Assembly (NCBI GenBank): GCA_963738625.1
Contig: CAVTXH010000019.1
Span: 1-64,000 of the forward strand
Reading direction: 5' to 3'
From: UBA7672 sp963738625
GTDB taxonomy: Bacteria > Pseudomonadota > Alphaproteobacteria > Caulobacterales > Hyphomonadaceae
Length of the DNA: 64,000 nt
Shown here: in pieces, positions 19,910 through 28,462 of the stretch
Layout of the letters: every line of letters begins with the position of its first letter
Position numbering within the stretch: the stretch's first letter is position 1
The notes under the pieces: model-generated
The model's database searches: none
The model's input: only the letters and a program-made list of their open reading frames with translations
Told to the model about the DNA's origin: nothing
Made by a program: the position numbers and the translations under genes

Positions 19910-20794
19910 CTATCTTGAAAGACGCTTCCTCAGCGCCTTGCCCAGCATGACGCCTATGCCGGGGCCTTTGGGATAGAGGAAGGGCTCAATGACTTCGAGC
20001 TCCATCAGGAGCAGGCGGCCGTCGGCGCCGCGCACCATGTCGACGCGCGCGTAGAGTTGTTTCTCGTCCAGCGCGTCGAGCACGGCGCGGGCCTGTTCCT
20101 GGTCGGCGCGCGCGGCTTCGATCTTTTCCGAAACGCCGCCATAGGCTTCCTGGATACGGTACTCGCCCGGCTTCGCGCGCTTGACCAGAGCGTGGCTGAA
20201 TTCGCCGTCGACGAAGAGGAAGGAGTATTCGCCCTCCGTCGCGATCGAGCGGATGAAGGGCTGGATCATGGCGGGCCGGTCGAGCACGGACCCCGACCGG
20301 GGAGCGGTCGCTTTCGAATAGCGCGTCTGGCCGCGCGCGCCGCCGCCGACCTGGCGCTTGAGCACCACATCGTCGCAGTCGAATTCGGCGAAGGCGGCGT
20401 GGATGTCAGTCGCCGTCGGATGTTCCGGCCACAGGGTCGGGATGACGGGCACGCCGCGCGCCTCGAAGTCGCGCAGATAGGTCTTGCGGATGTTCCAGCG
20501 GACGGTGGCGGGCGAGTTGAAGACGGGAACGCCTAAGCCCGCGATCTCGTCCAGCTTCCCGAGGAACGCCTCGTGATCGTCCTGATAGTCCCAGGCGCAA
20601 TGGACCGTGACGGCGCCGAAGCGCTTCCAGTCGACGCCCGGCTGCGCCCAGAGCACCGGCTCGACCAACAGGCCCTGCGGGGCGTAGCCGGCGCGCAGGA
20701 TGTCGAGCTGCTCGTCGAACAGATAGGCGTCCGCGCGGCGATCTGGCGCACCCGAGGCCATGTCGGCGGAGATCAGCAGGGCTATCGGGGTCAT
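19910..20794 (-). CDS. ATP-grasp domain enzyme (glutathione-synthetase-like)
   Basis: 294 residues from ATG at 20794 (MTPIALLISADMASG); a longer TTG start at 20815 is less likely. The N-terminal half is a small alpha/beta domain ending VTVHCAWDYQDDHEAFLGKL. Then comes the ATP-grasp core: DDVVLKRQVGGGARGQTRYS, a Gly-rich ATP loop, MIQPFIRSIATEGEYSFLFV, and near the end LLMELEVIEPFLY, where the acidic MELE supplies magnesium ligands. Related proteins form amide bonds between a carboxylate and an amine. Substrate unknown. It is probably co-transcribed with the SpeE-like gene. Confidence 0.7.
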   Translation of the reverse strand: MTPIALLISADMASGAPDRRADAYLFDEQLDILRAGYAPQGLLVEPVLWAQPGVDWKRFGAVTVHCAWDYQDDHEAFLGKLDEIAGLGVPVFNSPATVRWNIRKTYLRDFEARGVPVIPTLWPEHPTATDIHAAFAEFDCDDVVLKRQVGGGARGQTRYSKATAPRSGSVLDRPAMIQPFIRSIATEGEYSFLFVDGEFSHALVKRAKPGEYRIQEAYGGVSEKIEAARADQEQARAVLDALDEKQLYARVDMVRGADGRLLLMELEVIEPFLYPKGPGIGVMLGKALRKRLSR

Positions 20795-20894
20795 CTCGGG
20801 TCCACGCGCTTGCAATCGGAGGGCGCCCGGTCTTTAAGACCTGCCGCCGCCCCTATCCATCCCGGAAGGCGGCGGCGCGCGGGGATATTTTCTC

Positions 20895-21890
20895 ATGGTG
20901 GTGAAGTACGATGTCGTCGCCCTCGGCAACGCCATCATGGACGTGATCGCGCATGTCGATGACGATTTCCTGATCCGGCATTCGATCCCCAAGGCGCGCA
21001 CCAACCTGATCGATCCGGAGCGGTGCGAGTATCTCTACAATGCGCTGCCCAAGAGCCGGGTCGAAGTGTCGGGCGGATCGGCCGGGAACACCGTGGCGGG
21101 GCTGAGGAGCCTTGGCGCGCGGGCGGCCTTCCTCGGCAAGGTAGGCGATGACGCGCTGGGCCGCAGCTATGTCGCGGACATGAAGAAGATCGGCGCCGAC
21201 TTCTATGGCGCGCCGCTGAAGGGCGGCGTTTCGACGGCGCGGTCGATGATCGCGGTGACGCCGGACGGCGAGCGGTCGATGAACACGTATCTCGGCGCCT
21301 CGACCGAGTTCGCGGCGGCGGACGTCGATGCGCGCGCGGTGGCGAGCGGCGAGTGGCTCTATCTTGAGGGCTATCTGTTCGACAAGCCGGCGGCGAAGAC
21401 GGCATTCGTGCACGCCTCGGAAGTGGCGCGGTCTTCGGGGCGGAAGGTCGCGATCACCATGTCGGACGTGTTCTGCATCGAGCGGCACCGCGAGAGCTTC
21501 ATCCATCTGATCCGCACGCATTGCGACCTGGTGTTCGCCAACGAGGCGGAGCTGCTGGCGCTTTACCAGACGGACGATTTCGACAAGGCGGCGATGCAGA
21601 TCCGCCAGGATAGCCAGATCGCGGCGGTGACGCGTTCGGCCAAAGGATCAGTGATCATTTCGGGATCGGAGTCGTGGGTGGCGCCGGTGACGCCGGCGCC
21701 GGTGGTGGATGCGACGGGCGCAGGCGACCAGTATGCGGCCGGCGTGCTCTATGGCGTGACGCACGGCCTGTCGCTGCTGGATGCGGCGAAGTTGGGCAAT
21801 CTGTGCGCCGGTGAGGTGATTTCACATATCGGCCCGCGGCCGAGCGTGAACCTGCGCGAGCTGGCGATCGCGGCGGGGTTGAAGGTCTAG
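20895..21890 (+). CDS. Adenosine kinase (PfkB family carbohydrate kinase)
   Basis: 331 residues. The N-terminus reads YDVVALGNAIMDVIAHVDDD; the PfkB signature 1 region VEVSGGSAGNTVAGLRSLG is followed by FLGKVGDDALGR. Signature 2 is VVDATGAGDQYAAGVLYGVT, with the catalytic Asp in GAGD. Alphaproteobacterial homologues of this length and N-terminus are adenosine kinases, which phosphorylate adenosine to AMP for purine salvage. It is transcribed divergently from the ATP-grasp gene. Family assignment is firm; adenosine as substrate is likely. Confidence 0.85.
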   Translation: MVVKYDVVALGNAIMDVIAHVDDDFLIRHSIPKARTNLIDPERCEYLYNALPKSRVEVSGGSAGNTVAGLRSLGARAAFLGKVGDDALGRSYVADMKKIGADFYGAPLKGGVSTARSMIAVTPDGERSMNTYLGASTEFAAADVDARAVASGEWLYLEGYLFDKPAAKTAFVHASEVARSSGRKVAITMSDVFCIERHRESFIHLIRTHCDLVFANEAELLALYQTDDFDKAAMQIRQDSQIAAVTRSAKGSVIISGSESWVAPVTPAPVVDATGAGDQYAAGVLYGVTHGLSLLDAAKLGNLCAGEVISHIGPRPSVNLRELAIAAGLKV

Positions 21891-21914
21891 GACAGGAAGC
21901 CCGCCCTCGTCCTG

Positions 21915-22502
21915 CTAGCGCGCCAGCGCCTCTTCGACGAAATCGAGCCTGTCCTGACCGAAATGCATTTCCTCGCCGACGAAGAAGGTTGGCGCGCCAA
22001 AGACGCCGCGGGCGATGGCTTCGTCTGTCGTGGCTTTCAGCTTTTCCTTGTTGGCGGGATTTTCAGCGGCGGCGAAAAAATCGGCTGCGGAGAAGCCGGC
22101 CTCGGCGACAATGGCGGCGAGCGTGTCCTTGTCGGCAATGTTCTGTTGCTTCTGCCAGGCGGCGTTGAAGATGGCGGCGAGATACCTCTCGAAGTCCGGG
22201 CGGTCGATCCAGCCATGGGCCGCGCGCTGGACCATCAGGGTCATCATCGGGAAGTGAGGATTGCGCGCGAAGGGCGTGCCGAAACGTTTGGCCCAGCGCT
22301 GCAGATCGGCGGCCATCCATTTTCCCTTCGCCTCGACCGTGCCGGGCGGGCGGTTGCCCGTCGCCTGCATCACGCCGCCGAGGAACATCGGCCGGTAGAC
22401 CAGCTTCGCGCCGGTGCGCTGGACGATCGACGGCAGCCGCGCCCAGGCGAGATAGGCCGTGGGGCTGGTGAAGTCGTAGAAGAATTCGACGGTCTTTGGC
22501 AT
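21915..22502 (-). CDS. 2-hydroxychromene-2-carboxylate isomerase (kappa-class GST, DsbA fold)
   Basis: 195 residues. The N-terminus KTVEFFYDFTSPTAYLAWAR carries the FYD-xxSP glutathione-binding serine loop of HCCA isomerases and kappa GSTs. The middle has MVQRAAHGWIDRPDFERYLA, and the end has GVFGAPTFFVGEEMHFGQDR with the cis-proline loop (GAPTFFV) of thioredoxin-fold proteins. It acts on aromatic or xenobiotic substrates in a glutathione-dependent way. It is 29 nt downstream of the SDR gene, in the same likely operon. Confidence 0.85.
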   Translation of the reverse strand: MPKTVEFFYDFTSPTAYLAWARLPSIVQRTGAKLVYRPMFLGGVMQATGNRPPGTVEAKGKWMAADLQRWAKRFGTPFARNPHFPMMTLMVQRAAHGWIDRPDFERYLAAIFNAAWQKQQNIADKDTLAAIVAEAGFSAADFFAAAENPANKEKLKATTDEAIARGVFGAPTFFVGEEMHFGQDRLDFVEEALAR

Positions 22503-22531
22503 TGGCGTTCCTCTCGTTTGTGTGTCGCGGC

Positions 22532-23275
22532 TTACGCCATCTTTTCCATCCAGGGGCGCAGGTCGAGTTCGTGTGTCCAGGCGTCGCGTGGCTGCTGGTG
22601 CAGCATCCAGTAGGCGTCGGCGATATGGTTGGGATTGAGGATGCCGTCCTGATCTTTCAGCGCATGGCGTTGCGGGAAGTTCTTAGCGATCCATTCGGTG
22701 TCGATCGCACCGTCGATGATCGTGTGGGCGACGTGGATGCCTTGCGGGCCGAGCTCCCGCGCCATGGATTGCGCGAGGGCGCGCAGCGCGAACTTGGCGC
22801 CGGCGAAAGCGGCGAACCCTTCGCGGCCGCGGATGGAGGCGGTGGCGCCGGTGAAGATGATGGTGCCGCGACCGCGCGGGACCATGACGCGGGCGGCTTC
22901 GCGACCGGCGAGGAAGCCGCCGAGGGCGGCCATCTCCCACACCTTGCGGTAGACGCGTGTCGTGGTCTCGCGGATCGGGAAGTTCACGTTTGCGCCGATG
23001 TTGAAGACGACCGCTTCCAGGGGCGCGATGTCGCGCTCGATGGTCTCGAACAGTTTGACGACTTCTTCCTCGACGCGGGCGTCGGAGCCGAAGCCATGGG
23101 CTTCGCCGCCATCGGCGCGGATCTGGGCAAGAAGGGATTCGAGCGCGGGCAGCTCGCGGCGGGTGCAGACGGCGACGTAGCCCTCGCGGGCGAAGCGGCG
23201 GGCGATGGCCCCGCCCGTGGCGTCGCCCGCGCCGACGACGAGGACGGCACGCTTCCCTTTTCCGGCTTCTGACAT
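22532..23275 (-). CDS. SDR-family NAD(P)-dependent oxidoreductase
   Basis: 247 residues. The N-terminal Rossmann loop is VLVVGAGDATGGAIARRFAR (a variant of TGxxxGxG: GAGDATGGAIA). Downstream VVFNIGANVNFP corresponds to the NNAG-type strand. The catalytic region ATASIRGREGFAAFAGAKFA has Ser and Lys, but the usual YxxxK tyrosine is replaced by Phe (FAGAK). That unusual catalytic site suggests altered chemistry; a base error cannot be excluded. It is divergent from an HxlR regulator and upstream of the isomerase gene. Confidence 0.8.
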   Translation of the reverse strand: MSEAGKGKRAVLVVGAGDATGGAIARRFAREGYVAVCTRRELPALESLLAQIRADGGEAHGFGSDARVEEEVVKLFETIERDIAPLEAVVFNIGANVNFPIRETTTRVYRKVWEMAALGGFLAGREAARVMVPRGRGTIIFTGATASIRGREGFAAFAGAKFALRALAQSMARELGPQGIHVAHTIIDGAIDTEWIAKNFPQRHALKDQDGILNPNHIADAYWMLHQQPRDAWTHELDLRPWMEKMA

Positions 23276-23304
23276 CGGACACTCTCCGTTCAGAAAAAGA
23301 ACCT

Positions 23305-23341
23305 ATACCCTTTGCAGGCCGGCGCAATCGATGCAGGGTAT
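23305..23341. promoter_or_regulatory. Candidate operator: ATACCCT-N23-AGGGTAT
   Basis: Perfect 7-bp inverted half-sites at 23305-23311 and 23335-23341, 30 bp centre to centre (about three helical turns). They lie in the short gap between the divergent SDR start (23275) and the HxlR start (23346). HxlR-family repressors commonly bind inverted repeats in such divergent promoters. The right half-site also overlaps the regulator's own ribosome-binding region, which suggests autoregulation. This is inference from position and symmetry. Confidence 0.45.
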
Positions 23342-23345
23342 GAAA

Positions 23346-23711
23346 ATGGAACGGACGCGACCTCGAACCCAGAAGTGGAACGACTTGGCTGCTGACTGGT
23401 GCCCGGTAGCGCGGGCGCTGTCGGTGATCGGCGACCGCTGGACGTTACTGATCGTGCGCGATTGTTTCCTAGGGAAATCAAGGTTTGACGAGTTCCAGGC
23501 CAGTCTGGGCGTAACGCGGCACCTCTTGTCGGACCGGCTGAAACGGCTGGTGGCGCTAGGGGTTCTGGAAAAGAACCCATACCAGGCGAGGCCGGTGCGG
23601 TACGACTATCGGCTGACCGATAAGGGGCAGGATTTCGCCCCCGCCCTGGTCGGCCTGAAGGACTGGGGGAAGAAGCACATGCCGGTGCGGCGCGAAGCGG
23701 CGAAAGCGTAA
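23346..23711 (+). CDS. HxlR-family winged-helix transcriptional regulator
   Basis: 121 residues from ATG 23346, chosen because AGGG lies 7 nt upstream; in-frame ATGs at 23331 and 23340 are alternatives. The core is DWCPVARALSVIGDRWTLLI, then FDEFQASLGVTRHLLSDRLK and PVRYDYRLTDKG, the standard HxlR winged helix. The conserved cysteine in WCPVARAL is the residue that senses electrophiles in some family members (for example YodB-type proteins). It is divergent from the SDR-isomerase operon and is probably its regulator. Confidence 0.85.
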   Translation: MERTRPRTQKWNDLAADWCPVARALSVIGDRWTLLIVRDCFLGKSRFDEFQASLGVTRHLLSDRLKRLVALGVLEKNPYQARPVRYDYRLTDKGQDFAPALVGLKDWGKKHMPVRREAAKA

Positions 23712-23729
23712 GTACTTTTTAGAAACCCA

Positions 23730-23799
23730 CTGGCGGGCGCCATTTCTGGCGTCTCCGTTGGCGCCGAGCGTGGCGCCAGAAATGGCGCCGCCTCGCCAG
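23730..23799. repeat. Long imperfect palindrome with 16-bp perfect arms
   Basis: Arms GGCGCCATTTCTGGCG (23736-23751) and CGCCAGAAATGGCGCC (23774-23789) are perfect complements around a 22-nt loop. Outer CTGGCG (23730-23735) pairs with CGCCAG (23794-23799). It lies 19 bp after the HxlR stop and 28 bp before the next gene. It lacks a T-run, so it may be a repeat element, a structured RNA or a terminator/attenuator. Confidence 0.65.
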
Positions 23800-23827
23800 A
23801 ATCGCGCACCGCCGATAGGCTTGCGAA

Positions 23828-24343
23828 ATGAAAATCTCTGTCGCGGTTGTTGCCGCCGCCCTCGCCTCCGCCTGCGCCGCTTCGACGCCGGCCACGCAAA
23901 ACTCCGCAACGCCCTTCAGCGGGCCGGCGCTCGCGCCGATGATCCGGCTTTATGAATCGCCCTGCTATTTCCCGACCTGCATCAGCTACGCGATCGAAGT
24001 GGCGCCGAACGGGAACTACACGCTGACCCGCTTCACGCCAGGCCAGCCCGACACGGCAAGCTCGGGCGCGCTGGGGCCGGATGTGTGGGCGAAGGCGGAG
24101 GCGGCGTTCGCCGAGGCGGACTTCGCCGCGATGCCTGAACGGATGGCCGTCGACAACATGTCCCAGCTCGGCGGGGTCTACTGCATCAACGACCTTCCGG
24201 CCGTGGAGTTCACGCGGCGCGGCGTCGATGGGGCGCAGAAGAAAGTCCACTTCAACACGGGCTGCGGCGTGACCGCGCCCAGAAAGCTGCTGGCCGACCT
24301 GCGCGAACTGTTCCGCTATCGCGAGCTGGTAAAGCCGAACTAG
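23828..24343 (+). CDS. DUF6438-like lipoprotein
   Basis: 171 residues. The signal sequence ends in the lipobox SAC (MKISVAVVAAALASAC), so the protein is probably membrane-anchored by lipid. The mature N-terminus IRLYESPCYFPTCISYAIEV matches the start of DUF6438 proteins (a two-cysteine 'SPC...C.Y' motif). A second cysteine pair, GVYCINDLPAVE and FNTGCGVT, occurs later, so four cysteines may form disulfides in the periplasm. Function unknown. It is convergent with hslU (26-nt gap). Confidence 0.65.
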   Translation: MKISVAVVAAALASACAASTPATQNSATPFSGPALAPMIRLYESPCYFPTCISYAIEVAPNGNYTLTRFTPGQPDTASSGALGPDVWAKAEAAFAEADFAAMPERMAVDNMSQLGGVYCINDLPAVEFTRRGVDGAQKKVHFNTGCGVTAPRKLLADLRELFRYRELVKPN

Positions 24344-24369
24344 CCGCCGCGAACCCGGTCTTTGCCTGA

Positions 24370-25677
24370 TCAGAGGATATATTTCGACAGGTCCTTGTCG
24401 CCGGCCATGGCGCCGACTTTCTCGCGGACGTACTGGCCGGTGATGCGGAAGGTCTGGCCGGCCTTGTCGGAAGCGGTGAAGCTGATCTCGTCGAGCACGC
24501 GCTCCATGACGGTGTGCAGGCGGCGCGCGCCGATGTTCTCGATCGACTCGTTCACCTGCACGGCGAGGTCGGCGATGGCTTCGACGGCGTCGGGATCGAA
24601 CGACAGGTCGACGCCCTCGGTCTTCATCAGCGCCGTGTACTGCGTGATGAGGTTGGCTTCCGGTTCGGTGAGAATGCGGCGGAAATCGTCGCGCGACAGC
24701 GGTTTCAGCTCGACGCGGATGGGCAGGCGGCCCTGCAGTTCAGGCAGGAGATCCGAAGGCTTGGCGACATGGAAGGCGCCCGACGCGATGAACAGGATGT
24801 GGTCGGTCTTCACCGTGCCATGCTTGGTGGCGACGGTGGTGCCTTCGATCAGCGGCAGCAGGTCGCGCTGGACGCCTTCGCGGCTGATGTCGGCGCCGGC
24901 GCGTTCGGAGCGCGAGGCGATCTTGTCGATCTCGTCGAGGAAGACGATGCCGTCTTCCTCCGTGACGCGCAGCGCCTCGCGGGTGACGGCGTCCGAGTCG
25001 AGCAGCTTGTCGGACTCCTCGGCGATCAGCGGCTTGTAGGCTTCTTTCACGGTGGTGCGCACGCGCTTGGTGCGGCCGCCGAAGCCTTTGGAGAGCAGGT
25101 CGCTGAGATTGAGCATGCCGACGCTGGCGCCGGGCTGGCCGGGAATATCCATGCCGCCAAAAGGCGAGGACGTGTCGGCGACGTCGATGTCGATCTCCTT
25201 GTCGTCGAGCTGCCCTGCCCTGAGCTTCACGCGGAAGCTTTCGCGGGTGGAGGCCTGTGCGGTGGCGCCCACGAGGGCGTTGAGCACGCGCTCCTCGGCG
25301 GACGATTCGGCCTTGGCCTCAACTTCCTTGCGGCGCTTTTCCTTCACCTGGCCGATGGCGATCTCAACCAGGTCGCGGACGATCTGTTCGACGTCGCGGC
25401 CGACATAGCCGACCTCGGTAAACTTGGTGGCTTCGACTTTCAGGAAGGGCGCCTTCGCCAGCTTCGCGAGGCGGCGCGCGATCTCGGTCTTGCCGACGCC
25501 GGTGGGGCCGATCATCAGGATGTTCTTCGGCGTCACTTCCTCGCGCAGGGCTTCGGGAAGCTGCTTGCGGCGCCAGCGACTGCGCAGGGCGAGGGCGACC
25601 GCGCGCTTGGCGTCCGGCTGGCCGACGATGAAACGGTCGAGCTCGGAGACGATTTCGCGCGGGGTGAATTCGGACAT
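24370..25677 (-). CDS. hslU: ATP-dependent protease ATPase subunit HslU
   Basis: 435 residues, the normal length. Walker A is GPTGVGKT (residues 57-64), followed by VGYVGRDVEQIVRDLVEIAI; Walker B is GIVFLDEIDKIA; sensor arginines and the conserved C-terminus (KYIL) are present. HslU unfolds substrates and feeds them to the HslV peptidase. In this window hslU is separated from hslV by an integral membrane gene on the same strand. A 104-nt gap precedes hslU, which may have its own promoter. Confidence 0.97.
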   Translation of the reverse strand: MSEFTPREIVSELDRFIVGQPDAKRAVALALRSRWRRKQLPEALREEVTPKNILMIGPTGVGKTEIARRLAKLAKAPFLKVEATKFTEVGYVGRDVEQIVRDLVEIAIGQVKEKRRKEVEAKAESSAEERVLNALVGATAQASTRESFRVKLRAGQLDDKEIDIDVADTSSPFGGMDIPGQPGASVGMLNLSDLLSKGFGGRTKRVRTTVKEAYKPLIAEESDKLLDSDAVTREALRVTEEDGIVFLDEIDKIASRSERAGADISREGVQRDLLPLIEGTTVATKHGTVKTDHILFIASGAFHVAKPSDLLPELQGRLPIRVELKPLSRDDFRRILTEPEANLITQYTALMKTEGVDLSFDPDAVEAIADLAVQVNESIENIGARRLHTVMERVLDEISFTASDKAGQTFRITGQYVREKVGAMAGDKDLSKYIL

Positions 25678-25781
25678 GAATACCTGGGAAGCCTGGGCAG
25701 CCTAAGCTAGGAAGGCCGAAGCGCCTTCGCTAGCTCAGGGGTGTGCACGGGTTCAAGCAGGTTCTTCTCAGGCAGGCCCTC

Positions 25782-26924
25782 TCAGGCCGGTTCGGGCGGG
25801 AAGATGCGGGCGGTGAGCCCTTGTGACGGGATCAGCTTCAGAAGCCCCCGGCGTGCGGTGCGCCAGCCGCCGCCCAGCAGCACGATGGCGCCGCCGACGA
25901 TCAGTGCGGTCAGCATCACGTTGTTGAGCACGTTTCCGCCGCCGCCGAAATTGTCGACCAGAACCCAAAGCGTGCCGCCAAATGTCAGCAGGCCCGACAC
26001 GATGAGCGCGCGCCTGTTGAGCGCCAGCGACAGGACGCCGAAGGCTATCAACACCGCCAGCATCACGGTTGCGTCGGCTACGCCGGCAGGGGCAAAGCCC
26101 GAACCCAGCACCAGGTAGCGGACGCCCCAGATGATCTGGGGCGCAGCCGCCAGGTGCAGCCAGAAGGCGTGGTCGGAGGTGCGGCTGGAGCGCAGCGGAT
26201 CGCGCATGTCGAACCAAATCGCCACGAGGAGCGTGGCTACGCCGACCACAAGCATGCTGGCGCCGCTGAAGATCTGATCGCCGCCAAGAAGGTCGCCGAC
26301 GAGCGTGTAGAACAGGCCGGCGATCGAACATGCCAGAAGAAAGAGCGAGAACGGCAGGCGAAAGCGCCAGAAGATGGCGGCCGAGGCGAAGACCGCCGCG
26401 CCGAAGGCGCCATAGCCGAGGCCAAAGAAGAAGCCCTCAACATCGTCGCCGCGCCGTGTGAACTCGCTTTCCGCGGTCGGCATCATGAGGATCGTCACAA
26501 GTGCGGCCGCTGCGCTGACGATGGTGACCGACAGGGCCATGGACGGCAGCAGAAGCCTGCGCTTGCCGCAGAAATATTCGGCAAGCAGCCAGGCGCCGAG
26601 AATGAGCACGGACGGCACAAGAGCCGCGGCAATCTTGAACCGGTTGATGACGTCCGGAGCGGGCTGGCCGCCCTCGAACATGGCCGCGATGCCGAAAATG
26701 TTGCTGGCCGCGATCCACGACAGGAAGCCGAGGCCCGTCATCAGGATGGCGATGCCGATGGTGAGGAAGATGTCGTTGAAATTGGACAGGAAGCGCAGGT
26801 TTTCCGGATCGAGCATGCGATCGGGATCGTTGCGCGCCTTGAGGAAAGCTTCGAGGCGCTTTGCGGCGTCTTCGCTGATCGCGCTGGCTTCGACAGCCGC
26901 GCGAATGTCGCTCTTGTCAAACAT
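25782..26924 (-). CDS. Multi-pass membrane protein of unknown function, inserted between hslV and hslU
   Basis: 380 residues. The N-terminal cytoplasmic part (MFDKSDIRAAVEASAISEDA then AKRLEAFLKARNDPDRM) is helical and charged. Ten or so hydrophobic segments follow, for example FLTIGIAILMTGLGFLSWIA and MLVVGVATLLVAIWFDM. Its ATG overlaps the end of hslV by 8 nt (ATGTTTGA), so the two are translationally coupled. The organisation recalls DUF2157-type membrane proteins, but I cannot confirm the family. A role with the HslUV protease is suggested only by position. Confidence 0.75.
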   Translation of the reverse strand: MFDKSDIRAAVEASAISEDAAKRLEAFLKARNDPDRMLDPENLRFLSNFNDIFLTIGIAILMTGLGFLSWIAASNIFGIAAMFEGGQPAPDVINRFKIAAALVPSVLILGAWLLAEYFCGKRRLLLPSMALSVTIVSAAAALVTILMMPTAESEFTRRGDDVEGFFFGLGYGAFGAAVFASAAIFWRFRLPFSLFLLACSIAGLFYTLVGDLLGGDQIFSGASMLVVGVATLLVAIWFDMRDPLRSSRTSDHAFWLHLAAAPQIIWGVRYLVLGSGFAPAGVADATVMLAVLIAFGVLSLALNRRALIVSGLLTFGGTLWVLVDNFGGGGNVLNNVMLTALIVGGAIVLLGGGWRTARRGLLKLIPSQGLTARIFPPEPA

Positions 26925-27471
26925 CGAGTGTCTCCACGACGAATTTTGAGTTGGTGTAGACGCAGACTTCCGCGGCGATCGTCATCGCCTTGCGCGCGAT
27001 AGTCTCGGCGTCGTTCTCGTACTCATACAAAGCGCGCGCGGCAGACAGCGCGTAGTTACCGCCGGAACCGATCGCGGCGATTGGGAATTCGGGCTCCAGC
27101 ACATCTCCCCTGCCCGTGACGACCAGCAGAGACGTCGCGTCGCCGACAATGATCAGCGCTTCGAGGTTGCGGAGGTATTTGTCGGTACGCCAGTCCTTGG
27201 CGAGTTCGACGGCGGCGCGCTGCAGATTGCCGGGGAAGCGTTCGAGCTTTTGCTCGAGGCGCTCAAACAGCGTGAAGGCGTCGGCGGTGGCGCCGGCGAA
27301 ACCCGCGAGGATCTCGCCTTTCTCGCCAATGCGGCGGACCTTGCGGGCATTGCCCTTCATGATGGTCTCGCCCATCGAGACCTGGCCATCGCCGATCAGC
27401 ACCAGCTTCTTGCCCTTGCGAACCGCAAGGATTGTCGTCGAGTGCCAGTCTGGCAGCGAAGTCGAAGTCAT
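26917..27471 (-). CDS. hslV: ATP-dependent protease peptidase subunit HslV
   Basis: 184 residues. Catalytic threonine peptidase of the HslUV complex. The N-terminus MTSTSLPDWHSTTILAVRKG would be processed so that Thr12 of STTIL becomes the nucleophile, giving an 11-residue propeptide, longer than the single Met of E. coli. Downstream GDGQVSMGETIMKGNARKVR and AAIGSGGNYALSAARALYEY are diagnostic. It is first in the unit hslV - membrane gene - hslU. Confidence 0.96.
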   Translation of the reverse strand: MTSTSLPDWHSTTILAVRKGKKLVLIGDGQVSMGETIMKGNARKVRRIGEKGEILAGFAGATADAFTLFERLEQKLERFPGNLQRAAVELAKDWRTDKYLRNLEALIIVGDATSLLVVTGRGDVLEPEFPIAAIGSGGNYALSAARALYEYENDAETIARKAMTIAAEVCVYTNSKFVVETLDV

Positions 27472-27622
27472 GGGCGAGCGCAGTCCTTATCCTGACCGGG
27501 GAGGACCATATCGCGATCGACCGGGCGGCGCCAGCAGATTTATCGATCTTCGATAAAACCGCTAGCTTGGGACGGTCACTTCGCCTATAAAATGGGTAAA
27601 TCGGCCAAGGACTTGGATAGAC

Positions 27623-28399
27623 ATGCGATCGACCCTGATGTCCGCACGCGGTTTTTCCGCCACCATCTCTCGTTATCCGGCAGGCGCGCAGCAGGCGCGG
27701 CACCGCGATCAGCGTTCGCGGATCAGCCTAGTGCTGCGCGGCGGTTTTCGTGAAGAAGGACCAGGGGGCGCTGTAACGATGGCTGCAGGCGGCCTGCTGC
27801 TGAAATCGTGCACGGTGCAGCACGAGGACGCATTCGGCAGTGACGGGGCGGTGCTGTTTTCGGTTGAATTCGAGGACGATGATCTTCGCCTCACGCATCT
27901 CGATGCGGACTGCTGGCGCCGGTGCAGCGACATGGCGGCGGCGAGGATCGGCGCTTCTTTGCTGGAAGGCGCGCTCGCGCGAGATGCCGGGGCGATCGAT
28001 ACGGCGTGCGCCGACCTGATCGCCGCATCTTCCGCGGAGCAGGACCGTGCGACAACGCCTTCCCCTTGGCTTGTCCGCCTCAGACAGGAGATCGCGACAA
28101 CAAGTCTTGCCCAGATCGACGTCGCAGCCCGCGCACGCGAGGCCGGCGTTCATCCCGCGCACGCCTCACGTACGTTCCGCCGTTGCTATGGCGTCTCGAT
28201 TACCCAACACGCGCAGGCGCACGGCGTCCGCCGCGCCATCGCTCTGATGTCGAGACCCGGGGCCACGCTCAGTGATGTCGCCCTTGCAGCCGGCTTTTAT
28301 GACCAGAGCCATATGAGCAGAGCGTTCCAGCGGGTCAGCGGTCGCGCACCGGGCGCTCATCGCCAGCTGGTCGAGCGGGTGATCGCGACCGCCGGTTAA
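27623..28399 (+). CDS. AraC-family transcriptional regulator
   Basis: 258 residues. The N-terminal part is a divergent cupin-like sensor region (SRISLVLRGGFREEGPGGAV, then a stretch of strands). The C-terminal part holds two helix-turn-helix motifs of the AraC/XylS family: ARAREAGVHPAHASRTFRRC, and MSRPGATLSDVALAAGFYDQ followed by SHMSRAFQRVSGRAPGAHR. The second HTH and the FxRxxGxxP-like segment are well conserved. It lies 63 nt upstream of a serine hydrolase on the same strand. Target and ligand unknown. Confidence 0.8.
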   Translation: MRSTLMSARGFSATISRYPAGAQQARHRDQRSRISLVLRGGFREEGPGGAVTMAAGGLLLKSCTVQHEDAFGSDGAVLFSVEFEDDDLRLTHLDADCWRRCSDMAAARIGASLLEGALARDAGAIDTACADLIAASSAEQDRATTPSPWLVRLRQEIATTSLAQIDVAARAREAGVHPAHASRTFRRCYGVSITQHAQAHGVRRAIALMSRPGATLSDVALAAGFYDQSHMSRAFQRVSGRAPGAHRQLVERVIATAG

Positions 28400-28462
28400 G
28401 AACGTCCAATATTCCAGCTAGCCTTCCGCCTAGGTTCTGCTTCCGATTCTTGGAGGCGCAGG

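Noticed and set aside
24514..25710. Open frame of 398 codons opposite hslU
   Set aside because: Shadow of hslU; the opposite strand has all HslU motifs.
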